Source of the DNA: a virus | Reading direction: 5' to 3' (one strand) | Length of the DNA stretch: 48,483 nucleotides | IMG/VR virus record: IMGVR_UViG_3300028114_000021 | Location: 1-48,483 of that record | Shown here: positions 8,370 through 16,864 of the stretch, piece by piece | How the letters are laid out: each line of letters starts with the position of its first letter | Numbering within the stretch: position 1 is the first letter of the stretch | The notes under the pieces: generated by a model | The model's input: only the letters and a program-made list of their open reading frames with translations | What the model was told of the DNA's origin: nothing | Databases searched by the model: none | Position numbers and translations under genes: made by a program

Positions 8370-8858
8370 ATGGCAAAAAGAGAAAAGACCGAGCATTACG
8401 TAAATAATAAAGAATTCTATCAAGCTCTTGTGGAGTATAAGATTCTGTGTACTCGTGCGAAGGAAGCAGGCACAGATAAGCCTGTTGTATCTAAGTATTT
8501 GGGAAGTTGTTTTCTAAAAATAGCAACGCATTTATCATACCGACCCAATTTCTGCAATTATCAATATCGGGATGATATGGTATCGGATGCGGTTGAAAAT
8601 CAACTAACTTATATTCATAATTTTGACCCAGATTACACCAGTCCTAAAACTGGAGGTAAGATGAATCCATTTGCATACTTTACACAGATTTGTTATTATG
8701 CTTTTCTGAGAAGAATAGGAAGAGAGAAAAAGCAAATGGAGATTAAAGATAAAATTATTGAACGTAGTCAATTTGATGAAGTGTTCACTGCAGATGAAAA
8801 CTTTTCCAGCTCAGATTACAACTCAATAAAGGATGCAGTTCAGACGAAGTATTCTTAA
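8370..8858 (+). CDS. 55: Late transcription sigma factor gp55
   Basis: A 162-residue minimal sigma factor matching T4 gp55 at YVNNKEFYQALVEYK (T4 YVNNKELLQAIIDWK), at the region-2-like segment YRDDMVSDAVENQLTYIHNFD, and at NPFAYFTQICYYAFLRRIGREKK. It binds host RNA polymerase and recognises the -10 late box; ATAAATA boxes occur throughout this window. Together with the clamp gp45 it should switch on late genes. A sigma70-like promoter immediately upstream fits early or middle expression. The C-terminus is shorter than T4 gp55 (185 residues). Confidence 0.93.
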   Translation: MAKREKTEHYVNNKEFYQALVEYKILCTRAKEAGTDKPVVSKYLGSCFLKIATHLSYRPNFCNYQYRDDMVSDAVENQLTYIHNFDPDYTSPKTGGKMNPFAYFTQICYYAFLRRIGREKKQMEIKDKIIERSQFDEVFTADENFSSSDYNSIKDAVQTKYS

Positions 8859-8860
8859 TT

Positions 8861-9907
8861 ATGAACATTGGATGTATAACAGATACTCATATTTCGTTTA
8901 AAAATTCAAATCAAATCTTTCATAATTACTTTCAAAAGTTTTATGAAAATGTATTTTTTCCAGAATTGATTGAGAGGAATATTAAAACCGTTATTCATTT
9001 GGGAGATGCGTTTGACAATAGAAAGGGCATTGATTATTGGGGCCTCAGGTGGGCTCAGGAGCACGTCTACGACAGGTTTAAATCTCTGGGGATAACAGTG
9101 TACCAAATCTGTGGTAATCACGACACACAGCTAAAATCAACGAATCAGCACAATGCAATAGACACACTTCTTCGTGATTATGATAACGTGATTCCCATTA
9201 CAAAACCCTCTACTTATATTATTGACGGAGTGGAAATATTCTTTATTCCTTGGATTTGTAAGGATAATCAAGAGGAAACATTTAGACTAATGCAAGCTAC
9301 GGAAGCTAAATTAGCATTTGGGCATCTAGAAGTATCGGGATTTACTCTATTTCCAGGTCAAATATGCACTACTGGATTAGATGGAAATTTATTCAATAAA
9401 TTTGATAGAGTATTCTCTGGGCATTTTCATACCCGAAGTAATAATGGTAAATTGCATTATCTAGGAAATCCATATCAGATGTTCTGGGGAGATGTGAATG
9501 ATGAACGAGGATTTAATATTTTCAATCTGAGGACATATGATTTAGAGTTCATCAAAAATCCTCATGAGTTATATAAGAAAGTTCACTATAGCGATAGTGC
9601 AATTGAAGATTATGATTCAGCAGAATTATCGGGAAAATATCTAAAATTAGTCGTTAATAAAAAGACAAATGAATCTCAATATAATTCACTAGTTTCAAAA
9701 TTACTTGAGTTGGATATTATTGATTTAAAAATCGTGAATACGGAAACATATGATGATACTGAAGTAGATATTTCAGAAATTGAAATTGAAGACACTTTAT
9801 CAATTTTACATAAATATATTGATAATTCAGATTTCAGTTTAAATAAAGAATTTGTTAAGAAAGTGATTCTTGATGTCTATAAAGAAGCGTTAGAATTGGA
9901 GGTATGA
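8861..9907 (+). CDS. 47: Recombination nuclease subunit gp47 (SbcD/Mre11 type)
   Basis: A 348-residue calcineurin-fold nuclease. Metal-binding motifs in order are TDTH near residue 7, GDAFDNR near 50, GNHD near 86, GHLE near 160 and GHFH near 187, the Mre11/SbcD set. Paired with gp46 it resects DNA ends for recombination and helps degrade host DNA. It starts 2 nt after gp55. Its last codons contain the GGAGG site of the next gene. Confidence 0.95.
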   Translation: MNIGCITDTHISFKNSNQIFHNYFQKFYENVFFPELIERNIKTVIHLGDAFDNRKGIDYWGLRWAQEHVYDRFKSLGITVYQICGNHDTQLKSTNQHNAIDTLLRDYDNVIPITKPSTYIIDGVEIFFIPWICKDNQEETFRLMQATEAKLAFGHLEVSGFTLFPGQICTTGLDGNLFNKFDRVFSGHFHTRSNNGKLHYLGNPYQMFWGDVNDERGFNIFNLRTYDLEFIKNPHELYKKVHYSDSAIEDYDSAELSGKYLKLVVNKKTNESQYNSLVSKLLELDIIDLKIVNTETYDDTEVDISEIEIEDTLSILHKYIDNSDFSLNKEFVKKVILDVYKEALELEV

Positions 9908-9911
9908 TACG

Positions 9912-10190
9912 TTGTTTATTTTAAATCTTACAGAGGAAGCTAGAGAAGGAGCCTTCTGCGTACTTGACAAATATGGAGACAAAGTGATATACTTCTTTGA
10001 GGAATATGATGATGCAGAAAGATACGCTGGACTACTTGAAGCAGATGATTATCCTGAGCTTCACGTAGTAGAGGTTGCAAATGATATTGCAACGAAAACC
10101 TGTGAGATGTATAATTATAATTATGTGATTATCGGAAAAGATGATGTTGTGATTCCACCCAAACAAGATGCTGCTCATAAAAAAACTTAG
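9912..10190 (+). CDS. DUF3110-like small protein between gp47 and gp46
   Basis: A 92-residue acidic protein: FILNLTEEAREGAFCVLD, FFEEYDDAERYAGLLEADD, then YNYNYVIIGKDDVVIPP. This matches the DUF3110 family found in cyanobacteria and at the same place in cyanophages. The start is TTG 9912, supported by a GGAGG site at 9898-9902; the nearby ATG 9904 is out of frame and stops at once. Function is unknown. Its end overlaps the gp46 start by 23 nt. Confidence 0.8.
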   Translation: MFILNLTEEAREGAFCVLDKYGDKVIYFFEEYDDAERYAGLLEADDYPELHVVEVANDIATKTCEMYNYNYVIIGKDDVVIPPKQDAAHKKT

Positions 10191-11880
10191 ATATAAAAAT
10201 ATTCTTTCATCAGGAAATCAGTTCACAGAGATAGATTTTAATTTAAATTCAACCACACTTATCCGAGGAAATTCTGGCCAAGGTAAAAGCCTAATTATTA
10301 CTGCTTTAATTTTTGGACTTTATGGTAAGTCAAATCGGGGAACGGTAAAGAAGCAGTTAGTTAATACTGTGAATAAAAAAGATTGTCTGGTTGAAGTTGA
10401 GTTTTCAATAGATGGTAAAGAATACTTGATAAGAAGAGGTATTGCTCCAAATATTTTTCAAATTTATATCAATGATGTGCTGCAGGATGAGCTTTCTGCA
10501 GTGAAAGACCAACAAAAGTATCTGGAGATTAACATTCTCAAGATGACGTATAAGACGTTTATGCAAGTTGTTGTTCTAGGAAGTAATAACTACATTCCCT
10601 TTATGCAGCTCTCTGCTGCAGACCGAAGAGATTTGGTGGAAGAATTGTTGGACATTAAAATCTTCTCCACAATGAGTTCCATTCTTAAGACTAAAGTTAA
10701 AAATATTTCATTAAAGTTAAAAGAATTTGAAGTAGCTAAAACTTCTACATCTGAAAAGATAGGAATGCAGAGAAACTTCATCTCACAACTCAAGCAAAAT
10801 GGATTGAAGTTAATTGAAGATAAAGAAAGTAGAATTGAACAACTAATTTTGAATAGAGATGAACTAGACTCCAATTCACAAAATCTTCTTACTGAACTTG
10901 AGTTCGTTCAAACTTCTCTATCCGAAATCACATTTTCTTCATCATCACTCAACAAATTTATATCCTTAGAAGGTAAGTTGTCTCAAAAATTAGAAAATCT
11001 GATGAAAGAACGTGAATTCTTTCATTCGGAATCAACTTGTCCAACTTGCAAACAGGACCTACAAGTTGACTTTACTCAAAATAAAATTAAAGAACTAAAT
11101 TCTGAATTTGAGACAATTTCCTCTGGACATCAAGAACTGTTGCTTACAATTCAAGAACAGGAAAAAAATCAAAGCAGAGTTAATGAAATTAACTCAAATA
11201 TATCTCAACTCAATTCCAAACTATCAAACATTCGGAATGAAACTGGAATTGTAAATAAACAGATTCGTGAGTTAGAACAGGAGATTGATGAAATTCGGCA
11301 CAGTTTAGACACACAAAGCTCTGAGGAGGCGACATTACTTGATTTACTTAAGACTCACTCTAAACTTGAAGCACAGCATAAGAAGGCGCAGGAAGCACTA
11401 TACTATTTTGAGTTTTCTAATCTACTCTTTCGTGATGATGGAGTGAAGGCGAAGATTATCAAACAGTATATTCCAATTATCAATCAGCAAATTAACAAAT
11501 ATTTACAGTTGATGGATATGTATATTAATTTTAATTTGGATGAGGAATTTAAAGAGAATATCAATACTCCACTACACGAAGGATTTTCATATAGCTCATT
11601 CTCAGAAGGAGAGAAGCAAAGAATCAATCTTGCAACTATTCTATCCTGGAGAGAAATTTGTAGATTAAAGAATTGTGCAAATTGTAATCTTATCTTTTTT
11701 GATGAAACTTTAGACTCCTCTCTAGATGCAACAGGTATTGATGACTTTCTTAAGATTATTAATTATGTAATCGTGAATTCCAATATCTTTGTAATCTCTC
11801 ACCGAGAAGGATTTGAAGATAAATTTCAAAGAGTTTTAGAAGTTAAGAAGGTAAATGGGTTCTCTAAAATCTTGACTTAG
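10168..11880 (+). CDS. 46: Recombination nuclease ATPase subunit gp46 (SbcC/Rad50 type)
   Basis: A 570-residue SMC-like ATPase. Walker A GNSGQGKS is near residue 35, coiled coils span about 180-420 and hold the zinc hook CPTC near residue 290, the ABC signature SFSEGEKQRINLA is near 477, and Walker B LIFFDETLDSSLD near 508. It drives the gp47 nuclease. It is close to T4 gp46 in length (560). It overlaps the preceding small gene, suggesting coupled translation. Confidence 0.95.
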   Translation: MLLIKKLRYKNILSSGNQFTEIDFNLNSTTLIRGNSGQGKSLIITALIFGLYGKSNRGTVKKQLVNTVNKKDCLVEVEFSIDGKEYLIRRGIAPNIFQIYINDVLQDELSAVKDQQKYLEINILKMTYKTFMQVVVLGSNNYIPFMQLSAADRRDLVEELLDIKIFSTMSSILKTKVKNISLKLKEFEVAKTSTSEKIGMQRNFISQLKQNGLKLIEDKESRIEQLILNRDELDSNSQNLLTELEFVQTSLSEITFSSSSLNKFISLEGKLSQKLENLMKEREFFHSESTCPTCKQDLQVDFTQNKIKELNSEFETISSGHQELLLTIQEQEKNQSRVNEINSNISQLNSKLSNIRNETGIVNKQIRELEQEIDEIRHSLDTQSSEEATLLDLLKTHSKLEAQHKKAQEALYYFEFSNLLFRDDGVKAKIIKQYIPIINQQINKYLQLMDMYINFNLDEEFKENINTPLHEGFSYSSFSEGEKQRINLATILSWREICRLKNCANCNLIFFDETLDSSLDATGIDDFLKIINYVIVNSNIFVISHREGFEDKFQRVLEVKKVNGFSKILT

Positions 11881-11922
11881 CGGTGAATACTGTGTAAAAT
11901 ACACTAACTACGACGATAAATT

Positions 11923-12345
11923 ATGACCGAAGCCTCAATAGGAGACTATCCTAACCCAGATATCTTACTTTCGGGAACAAGCTCACAGTATTATACTGCA
12001 CCTCCCACTATATCAAATGAATTTTATATTCCAATGTGGAAGTATAGTGAGGACAAAATTCTTAAGGATATTAAAGATTACGTAATTTCAACTTATAGTG
12101 GGCATTACACTGGGACAGATACTGAAGATAGGAATATCCAAACTATAGACCTTATGGGAGTGAAGAATCTCGCAGTACCATTTTGTCAAGCATCCATTCT
12201 TAAGTATGCTTCTCGTTATGGGGAGAAAAATGGGAGAAATAAAAAAGATATTATGAAGGTGATTCATTATGCAATGTTGTTGTTGCATTTCGATGAGCAT
12301 TACTCTAGACTTGAAAATGGCCTTGATGAGTTTAAGCCACTATGA
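11923..12345 (+). CDS. DUF3310-like protein
   Basis: A 140-residue protein whose second half, GHYTGTDTEDRNIQTIDLM and ILKYASRYGEKNGRNKKDIM followed by KVIHYAMLLL, resembles the phage DUF3310 family (HY...Q..DL...LKY..RYG.K.G..D..K..HY). Function is unknown; some DUF3310 proteins are annotated as nucleotide kinases without firm support. Its last codon overlaps the gp45 start in ATGA, so translation is probably coupled to the clamp. Confidence 0.75.
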   Translation: MTEASIGDYPNPDILLSGTSSQYYTAPPTISNEFYIPMWKYSEDKILKDIKDYVISTYSGHYTGTDTEDRNIQTIDLMGVKNLAVPFCQASILKYASRYGEKNGRNKKDIMKVIHYAMLLLHFDEHYSRLENGLDEFKPL

Positions 12346-13010
12346 ATATTTCTCCAAATACAATTGCAATTCTGAGAAATTTCTCAGCAATCAATTCTAG
12401 CATTTATATTCGGGAAGGAAATGTTCTCAGAACTATCTCTGTTTCTGGAAATATTGCTGCTAAGGCTAAGATTGGAGATGAATTTGAAACTTCTTTTGCA
12501 CTCTATGACCTAAATCAATTTTTGAATGGGCTCAAGATTTATGACCAACCAAGTTTAGATTTTAGTAAGAATAATTGTGTAATCATTAAAGAAGGCAGGC
12601 ATAAAATTACATATAGATTAACTGACCCGTCTCTAATTTTCTATCCAGAAGATAGAGACATCAAACTTCCTTCAACCGATGTTTCTTTTGAGTTGACTAC
12701 CGAACAATATGAAAAACTTGTAAAATCTTCCAATATTTTTTCTCTTCCTGACCTATCTATTGTAGGAGAGAATGGTGAGATTAATGTGAAGGTGAGAGAT
12801 AAAGAAAACTCGTCCTCAAATGAAGTTGCAGTATTGGTAGGCGAAACTAATGATGACTTCTCTCTTAATTTTAAAATTGAGAATGTTAAAATCATTCCTG
12901 GGAATTATATTGTAAATGTTTCTAAAGAATTGATAGCAGAATTTAGAAATCAAAATCATGATTTAACATACTGGATTGGATTAGACAGTGATAGTAGTTT
13001 TGAGTTTTGA
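12342..13010 (+). CDS. 45: Sliding clamp gp45
   Basis: 222 residues, close to T4 gp45 (228). It begins MNISPNTIAILRNFSAINSSIYIREGN, typical of the family, and includes FETSFALYDLNQFLNGLKIYD and the C-terminal LTYWIGLDSDS. It forms the trimeric ring that tethers gp43 and activates late transcription with gp55. It is loaded by gp44/gp62, encoded 8 kb downstream. Confidence 0.95.
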   Translation: MNISPNTIAILRNFSAINSSIYIREGNVLRTISVSGNIAAKAKIGDEFETSFALYDLNQFLNGLKIYDQPSLDFSKNNCVIIKEGRHKITYRLTDPSLIFYPEDRDIKLPSTDVSFELTTEQYEKLVKSSNIFSLPDLSIVGENGEINVKVRDKENSSSNEVAVLVGETNDDFSLNFKIENVKIIPGNYIVNVSKELIAEFRNQNHDLTYWIGLDSDSSFEF

Positions 13011-13017
13011 GGAGTAG

Positions 13018-13722
13018 ATGATGTCTAGTTATATTTTACAGCCAGGAGATATATTACCCACAGAAAAATTTGTAGTTATTTCTAGTGCAAGTGATAGCTT
13101 CTCTTATATTTCTTATGAAGATTTGGATGCAAAATCCATCGGGGAATATCTACCCATACCCATTGGCTCGGTTGAGTATGTTCAGAAGTATTTTGAAGTA
13201 ATGAACATTACCTGCCCTAAGCCAATCAACTATCCAAAGTCTTTACAGAAATACTTAAACCGAAATGTTTGGAGTTCTGTATTTGGAGAAGTAGAAGACC
13301 ATCTTTTCGTTAAACCAAAAGAAAATAAATCTTTTACTGGAGATATTAAGTCTGAATTAGAGTTAGAAATACATTCAGACACTTCAGTGTGGGTATCTGA
13401 CCCAGTAGAATTCACCTCTGAATTTAGATTTTATGTTCTTGAAAATAAAATTTTAGGATACTCACAGTATGATGATGGCCCGAATGATACAATTGATGTA
13501 TCTAAAGTGAATCAAATTGTTCAAGATTACAAAGATTCTCCCATTGGGTATAGTCTTGATGTTGGTCATACTAAAGATGCAGATTTGCTTTTAGTAGAAG
13601 TGAATGATGGATGGTCATTGGGATATTATCCTTGGGGAACCTGTAGTAAAGATTCATACTTGAATCTAATAGAAAATAGATGGCAGGAAATCACAATTCC
13701 TTATCGGTTGCGGAAGGACTGA
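13018..13722 (+). CDS. ATP-grasp domain protein (R2K/DUF4343 type)
   Basis: A 234-residue protein. HLFVKPKENKSFTGDI (about residues 96-111), EFRFYVLENKILGYSQYDDG (about 140-159) and ADLLLVEVNDGWSLGYY (about 188-204) are the nucleotide-binding blocks of the R2K branch of ATP-grasp ligases, with VEVND as the likely metal site. Members of this branch are thought to join an acid to an amine, perhaps modifying proteins; the substrate here is unknown. A GGAG site precedes tandem ATGs at 13018 and 13021. It ends 186 nt before psbA. Confidence 0.75.
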   Translation: MMSSYILQPGDILPTEKFVVISSASDSFSYISYEDLDAKSIGEYLPIPIGSVEYVQKYFEVMNITCPKPINYPKSLQKYLNRNVWSSVFGEVEDHLFVKPKENKSFTGDIKSELELEIHSDTSVWVSDPVEFTSEFRFYVLENKILGYSQYDDGPNDTIDVSKVNQIVQDYKDSPIGYSLDVGHTKDADLLLVEVNDGWSLGYYPWGTCSKDSYLNLIENRWQEITIPYRLRKD

Positions 13723-13908
13723 GTAATTCTACTCATTGTAACAAAACGTAACATCTGCTAGTATAAATATGTTGGAAGGCTGACAAAGGCTTCTATTGCT
13801 TCACCGAGACTTATGAGCAATTCAAATACGTCTCTCATATTCACGCCTGAGGGTAGCGTGAAAATACTGTATTGTTCATTCCCCTGAACACATTTTACTT
13901 GTTAACTT
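13723..13908 (+). promoter_or_regulatory. psbA leader with late promoter box and two small hairpins
   Basis: TATAAATA at 13762-13769 is a full late box but lies 139 nt before the psbA ATG, giving a much longer leader than other late genes here. The leader holds a 5 bp stem CACGC/GCGTG (13842-13860) and a 6 bp stem TGTTCA/TGAACA (13873-13890) ending 18 nt before the ATG. No Shine-Dalgarno is seen next to the ATG. The hairpins may control translation. Confidence 0.5.
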
Positions 13909-14467
13909 ATGACTTCTACAATTGCTACACGCCGTTCTGGCGAAAATCTCTGGGAACGATTTTGTTCCTGGATAACCTCAACTGATAATAGATTGTATAT
14001 CGGTTGGTTTGGAGTTCTGATGATTCCGACAGCTTTAGTTGCTACTACTTGCTTTATTTTGGGGTTCATTGCCGCACCACCAACTGATTTGGATGGTATT
14101 AGGGAGGCGGTCTCTGGCTCTTTAATGTATGGAAATAATATAATTACAGCATCCATAATTCCTAGTTCCAATGCTATTGGATTGCATCTATATCCAATCT
14201 GGGAAGCACAGTCTCTTGATGAATGGCTTTATAATGGTGGTGAATATCAGCTCATTGTTTTCCATTTTATGATTGCCATTTATGCTTATATGGGTCGTGA
14301 ATGGGAATTATCATACCGATTGGGAATGCGTCCATTTATTTTTGTTGCATATTCTGCTCCCGTAGCTGCTGCAACTGCAATTTTTCTAGCCTATCCTATT
14401 TCACAAGGTTCGTTTTCTGATGGATTTCCTCTAGGAATTTCTGGTCAATTTAATTTTATGTTAGTGT
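13909..14467 (+). CDS. psbA: Photosystem II D1 protein PsbA, exon 1
   Basis: The D1 reaction-centre protein keeps host photosystem II working during infection. Exon 1 codes for [20 protein letters not shown] to SGQFNFMLV and ends within the codon for Phe after GTG T. Joined with exon 2 (15348-15793) and exon 3 (16005-16082) it gives 1083 nt, exactly 360 residues, the standard D1 length, with no lost residues at either junction. Read through, exon 1 would stop at TGA 14473-14475. The sequence is clearly cyanobacterial-type D1, acquired from the host in the phage lineage. ATG 13909 matches the usual [16 protein letters not shown] start. Confidence 0.97.
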
Positions 14468-14563
14468 CAGTTTGAGGCACTCCTGGAAAGTAATTTCCTT
14501 GGCTAAATAGGGTGAACTGCTGGAACCCTAAGTTATATTTGCAGTCTTTCAATATTGTGCTAA

Positions 14564-14571
14564 TATAAATA
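14564..14571 (+). promoter_or_regulatory. Late promoter TATAAATA inside intron 1
   Basis: Full late box ending 22 nt before the HNH ATG. It would give the endonuclease its own late mRNA separate from psbA precursor RNA, as known for I-TevI in the T4 td intron. Confidence 0.6.
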
Positions 14572-14593
14572 AAATATGTTAGTATGATATTAA

Positions 14594-15262
14594 ATGAGTA
14601 AACCACTTTCTTTTGAGCATATTCAAAATATTGCCGAATCTAGAAATCATAAATTAATTTCTATGGACGGGTATACTTGCGTTAAAAGTAAAATAAAGTT
14701 TCTTTGTTTTACTTGTAATAATGAATTTGAAACATCTTTAGCGTCTTATAAAAACTCACCTAAAACAGGTTGCCCACATTGCAAAAAGAAAAGAATTTCT
14801 GAATTGCATACTAATAAATTTGTTTCTGTACAAACTAGACAAAAATTAAGTAAAAAGGCAACTGGGCGAAAAGGTTCTTTGAAAGGTGTATATGGAAAAC
14901 ATCACCCAGCTTTCAAAGGTACATTAAGTAGAGATTTTCATAATCCCTCAACAGATTATTATATTTGGATAAACGCCGTCAGGAAAAGAGTTGGACGTTA
15001 TTGTTGCGTCACCGGGTCTAAAAAAGATTTAGTGGTCCACCATTTATATGGTTGGAACGCATATCCAGATTTAAGATATGATATTACTAATGGAATTCTT
15101 TTAACAAAGCAAATTCATAAAGAATTTCACAATAAATATGGGTATGGTAATAATACAAAAGAACAATTTATTCAATTTTTAAAAGAACAATATAATATGG
15201 AAATCAGCATCCAAGTTGGAGGTACACCTCCAAAAGGTTCAGAGACTACTGGAGAGGTTTAG
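14594..15262 (+). CDS. Intron-encoded HNH homing endonuclease
   Basis: 222 residues. The N-terminal half has a zinc-finger-like C..C..C..C module (CFTCNNEFETSLASY, then TGCPHC at about 37-61). The catalytic part RYCCVTGSKKDLVVHHLYGW, then DITNGILLTKQIHKEFHNKYG (about 135-185), is an HNH nuclease with His-His, Asn and His in the right order, followed by a GNNTKEQFIQFL tail. It should cut intronless psbA and drive intron homing. Its last codons overlap conserved intron core sequence, so protein and ribozyme are constrained together. Confidence 0.9.
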   Translation: MSKPLSFEHIQNIAESRNHKLISMDGYTCVKSKIKFLCFTCNNEFETSLASYKNSPKTGCPHCKKKRISELHTNKFVSVQTRQKLSKKATGRKGSLKGVYGKHHPAFKGTLSRDFHNPSTDYYIWINAVRKRVGRYCCVTGSKKDLVVHHLYGWNAYPDLRYDITNGILLTKQIHKEFHNKYGYGNNTKEQFIQFLKEQYNMEISIQVGGTPPKGSETTGEV

Positions 15263-15347
15263 TCCTCTTAATAACCAGAATAAGCGCCCTGCCCCCATTA
15301 TGGGGTGATGATATAGTCCACTCCCTTACGAAAGTTTGGGTAAAGTG

Positions 15348-15793
15348 TTCAGGCTGAACATAATATTCTTATGAATCCGTTTCATCAACTTGGAGTTATT
15401 GGTGTATTCGGGGGAGCCCTGGTCAGTTCAGTTCATGGTTCATTGGTCACTAGCTCTCTTGTTAGAGAAACAACAGAGAATGAGAGCCAGAACTATGGTT
15501 ATAAGTTCGGACAGGAGCAGGAAACTTATAATTTAGTTTCCGCACATGGATATCTGGGGAGATTATTGTTTCAATATGCATCGTTTAACAATAGTCGTTC
15601 ACTGCATTTTGTAATGGCTGCTCTACCTGTCATCGGGATATGGTTTGCCGCTGCTGGTATTTTTATGTCTGGGTTCAATTTGAACGGACTAAATTTCAAT
15701 CAGAGTATTTTAGACCATCAGGGCCGCGTTATTAATACCTGGGCTGATGTTCTTAATCGGGCAAACTTGGGACTGGAAGTTATGCACGAGCGT
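15348..15793 (+). CDS. psbA: PsbA exon 2
   Basis: This exon codes for [20 protein letters not shown] through VMHER and includes the quinone/iron-binding loop and the [20 protein letters not shown] segment typical of D1. It ends in CGT (Arg) before intron 2. Unspliced, the frame runs 8 codons into intron 2 to a TAA at 15815-15817, giving a false C-terminus. Confidence 0.95.
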
Positions 15794-16004
15794 AGATTTG
15801 GGTATTGCGCTCTTTAAATCGGATGAATTGCTGGAAACCCTAAGTGGGTAATCAGCAGCCAAGTCTTAGATACATCTAAGAAAGGTTCAGAGACTACCTG
15901 AGGAATATAGTTTTCTTAATAACAGGTTTAAGCGTCCGGCATCAGAAATGATGATGATATAGTCCAATCCTGGTAGTAATACCAGAAACCTAAAGAAATA
16001 TAAG
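15794..16004 (+). mobile_element. Group I intron 2 in psbA (211 nt), no open reading frame
   Basis: It separates Arg (CGT) from AATGCCCATAATTTTCC (NAHNFP) in the D1 C-terminus, ends in G, and shares core segments with intron 1 (GAATTGCTGGAAACCCTAAG, AAAGGTTCAGAGACTACC, GATGATATAGTCC). It is compact and lacks an endonuclease. Its size is close to the short psbA intron I recall from cyanophage S-PM2, also near a downstream free-standing endonuclease gene. Confidence 0.92.
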
Positions 16005-16082
16005 AATGCCCATAATTTTCCTTTAGACCTTGCTATGACCAAGGAAACCTCTATTGCCCTTACTGCTCCAGCAATTGGGTAA
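16005..16082 (+). CDS. psbA: PsbA exon 3
   Basis: 26 codons, NAHNFPLDLAMTKETSIALT and then APAIG with the stop TAA. It supplies the manganese-cluster region and the C-terminal Ala processing site of D1 (LDLA). It is too short to be seen without intron analysis, but the join is exact in frame and length. Confidence 0.94.
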   Translation, partial: NAHNFPLDLAMTKETSIALTAPAIG

Positions 16083-16090
16083 TGCTCATA

Positions 16091-16114
16091 AGGAGCCCAC
16101 GTGGGCTCCTTTTA
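16091..16114 (+). terminator. Terminator after psbA
   Basis: Perfect 10 bp inverted repeat AGGAGCCCAC/GTGGGCTCCT followed by TTTAT. Confidence 0.8.
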
Positions 16115-16122
16115 TATAAATA
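16115..16122 (+). promoter_or_regulatory. Late promoter TATAAATA for the psbA-adjacent endonuclease
   Basis: It ends 24 nt before ATG 16147. GTG 16126 lies only 4 nt away, too close to be in the transcript, so ATG 16147 is the better start. Confidence 0.6.
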
Positions 16123-16146
16123 CTAGTGGAAACTTATGAGAGTTTT

Positions 16147-16824
16147 ATGAAAGGAACTTACACATTTGATATACTAAATAAGCTTTGTGAAAATAGGAAA
16201 TTGGAATATAGGGGCGAAAATAGAACTCATACAAAAAGAGAAAGGATAAAGGTATATTGTGAATGTTCTGGTGAACGAGAAATACTAGTTTGCGGTATGA
16301 AGACCAGTAAAACTTGTTGTGGTAGAAAGGCAAAACTTGGAAAAAATAATCCTGCTCACCAAAAATCACCCTGGAACAAGGGTAAAAAGTGTCCTGGAGT
16401 TGGTGGGAGACCCGAAGGAGTAAAAAATTCAACTCCATATAGTAAGGAAACACTTGAGAAGTATTCCCAAGCAAGAAAAAGAATAACAGCTAATGGGCAA
16501 CCTTGGTCTGGATTTCAGAGACCAAAAGATAATGAGAGACCAGATAAACTTTACTTTATAAAACTTCACAATGGTAATTATAAAATAGGTAGGTCATATA
16601 AAGGTTGGCTATATCGTAAAAAGGAAACGTCTGAGCTTATTGGAGAGTGGTCAGGAAAATCTATAGATATATGGAATTTAGAAAAGAAAGTTTTGAAGGA
16701 GTTTTCTCAATACAAGTCACCATTAACTGAAATGAGCATGGGTCGGGGAATGACCGAACATCTTACTGATATTTTACCAATTGAGGATGTGTTGTCATTT
16801 ATCAACCTCAATCACTTGACATAA
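16147..16824 (+). CDS. Probable free-standing homing endonuclease downstream of psbA
   Basis: About 225 residues from ATG 16147 (GTG 16126 would add seven). The N-terminal cysteine module (YCECSGE...CGMKTSKTCC) is organised like that of the intron HNH protein. The middle NNPAHQKSPWNKGKKCPGVG and then NSTPYSKET resembles NUMOD3 DNA-binding repeats. The C-terminal part LYFIKLHNGNYKIGRSYKG and R..E..LIGEW resembles the T5orf172/GIY-YIG-like nuclease fold. Its place right after an intron-bearing psbA recalls F-CphI of phage S-PM2, a free-standing enzyme that acts for the psbA intron. The family assignment is moderate. Confidence 0.7.
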   Translation: MKGTYTFDILNKLCENRKLEYRGENRTHTKRERIKVYCECSGEREILVCGMKTSKTCCGRKAKLGKNNPAHQKSPWNKGKKCPGVGGRPEGVKNSTPYSKETLEKYSQARKRITANGQPWSGFQRPKDNERPDKLYFIKLHNGNYKIGRSYKGWLYRKKETSELIGEWSGKSIDIWNLEKKVLKEFSQYKSPLTEMSMGRGMTEHLTDILPIEDVLSFINLNHLT

Positions 16825-16844
16825 TATACTTCTTTCTATATAAT
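16816..16844 (+). promoter_or_regulatory. Perfect consensus sigma70 promoter
   Basis: TTGACA (16816-16821), exactly 17 nt, then TATAAT (16839-16844). Both hexamers match the bacterial consensus. It overlaps the end of the endonuclease gene and faces the early accessory block. Confidence 0.85.
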
Positions 16845-16864
16845 TTAATTTTAGTGTAAGTAAA

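Larger units (their letters stand above)
14468..15347 (+). mobile_element. Group I intron 1 in psbA (880 nt) carrying an HNH gene
   Basis: Boundaries follow from restoring D1 ([11 protein letters not shown]): the upstream exon ends in T and the intron ends in G, as group I introns require. Core-like segments GAACTGCTGGAACCCTAAGT (about 14512-14532), AAAGGTTCAGAGACTAC (about 15233-15249) and GATGATATAGTCC (about 15307-15319) recur almost unchanged in intron 2, so the two introns are related. The HNH gene fills a peripheral loop and its 3' end runs into the core. Confidence 0.93.
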
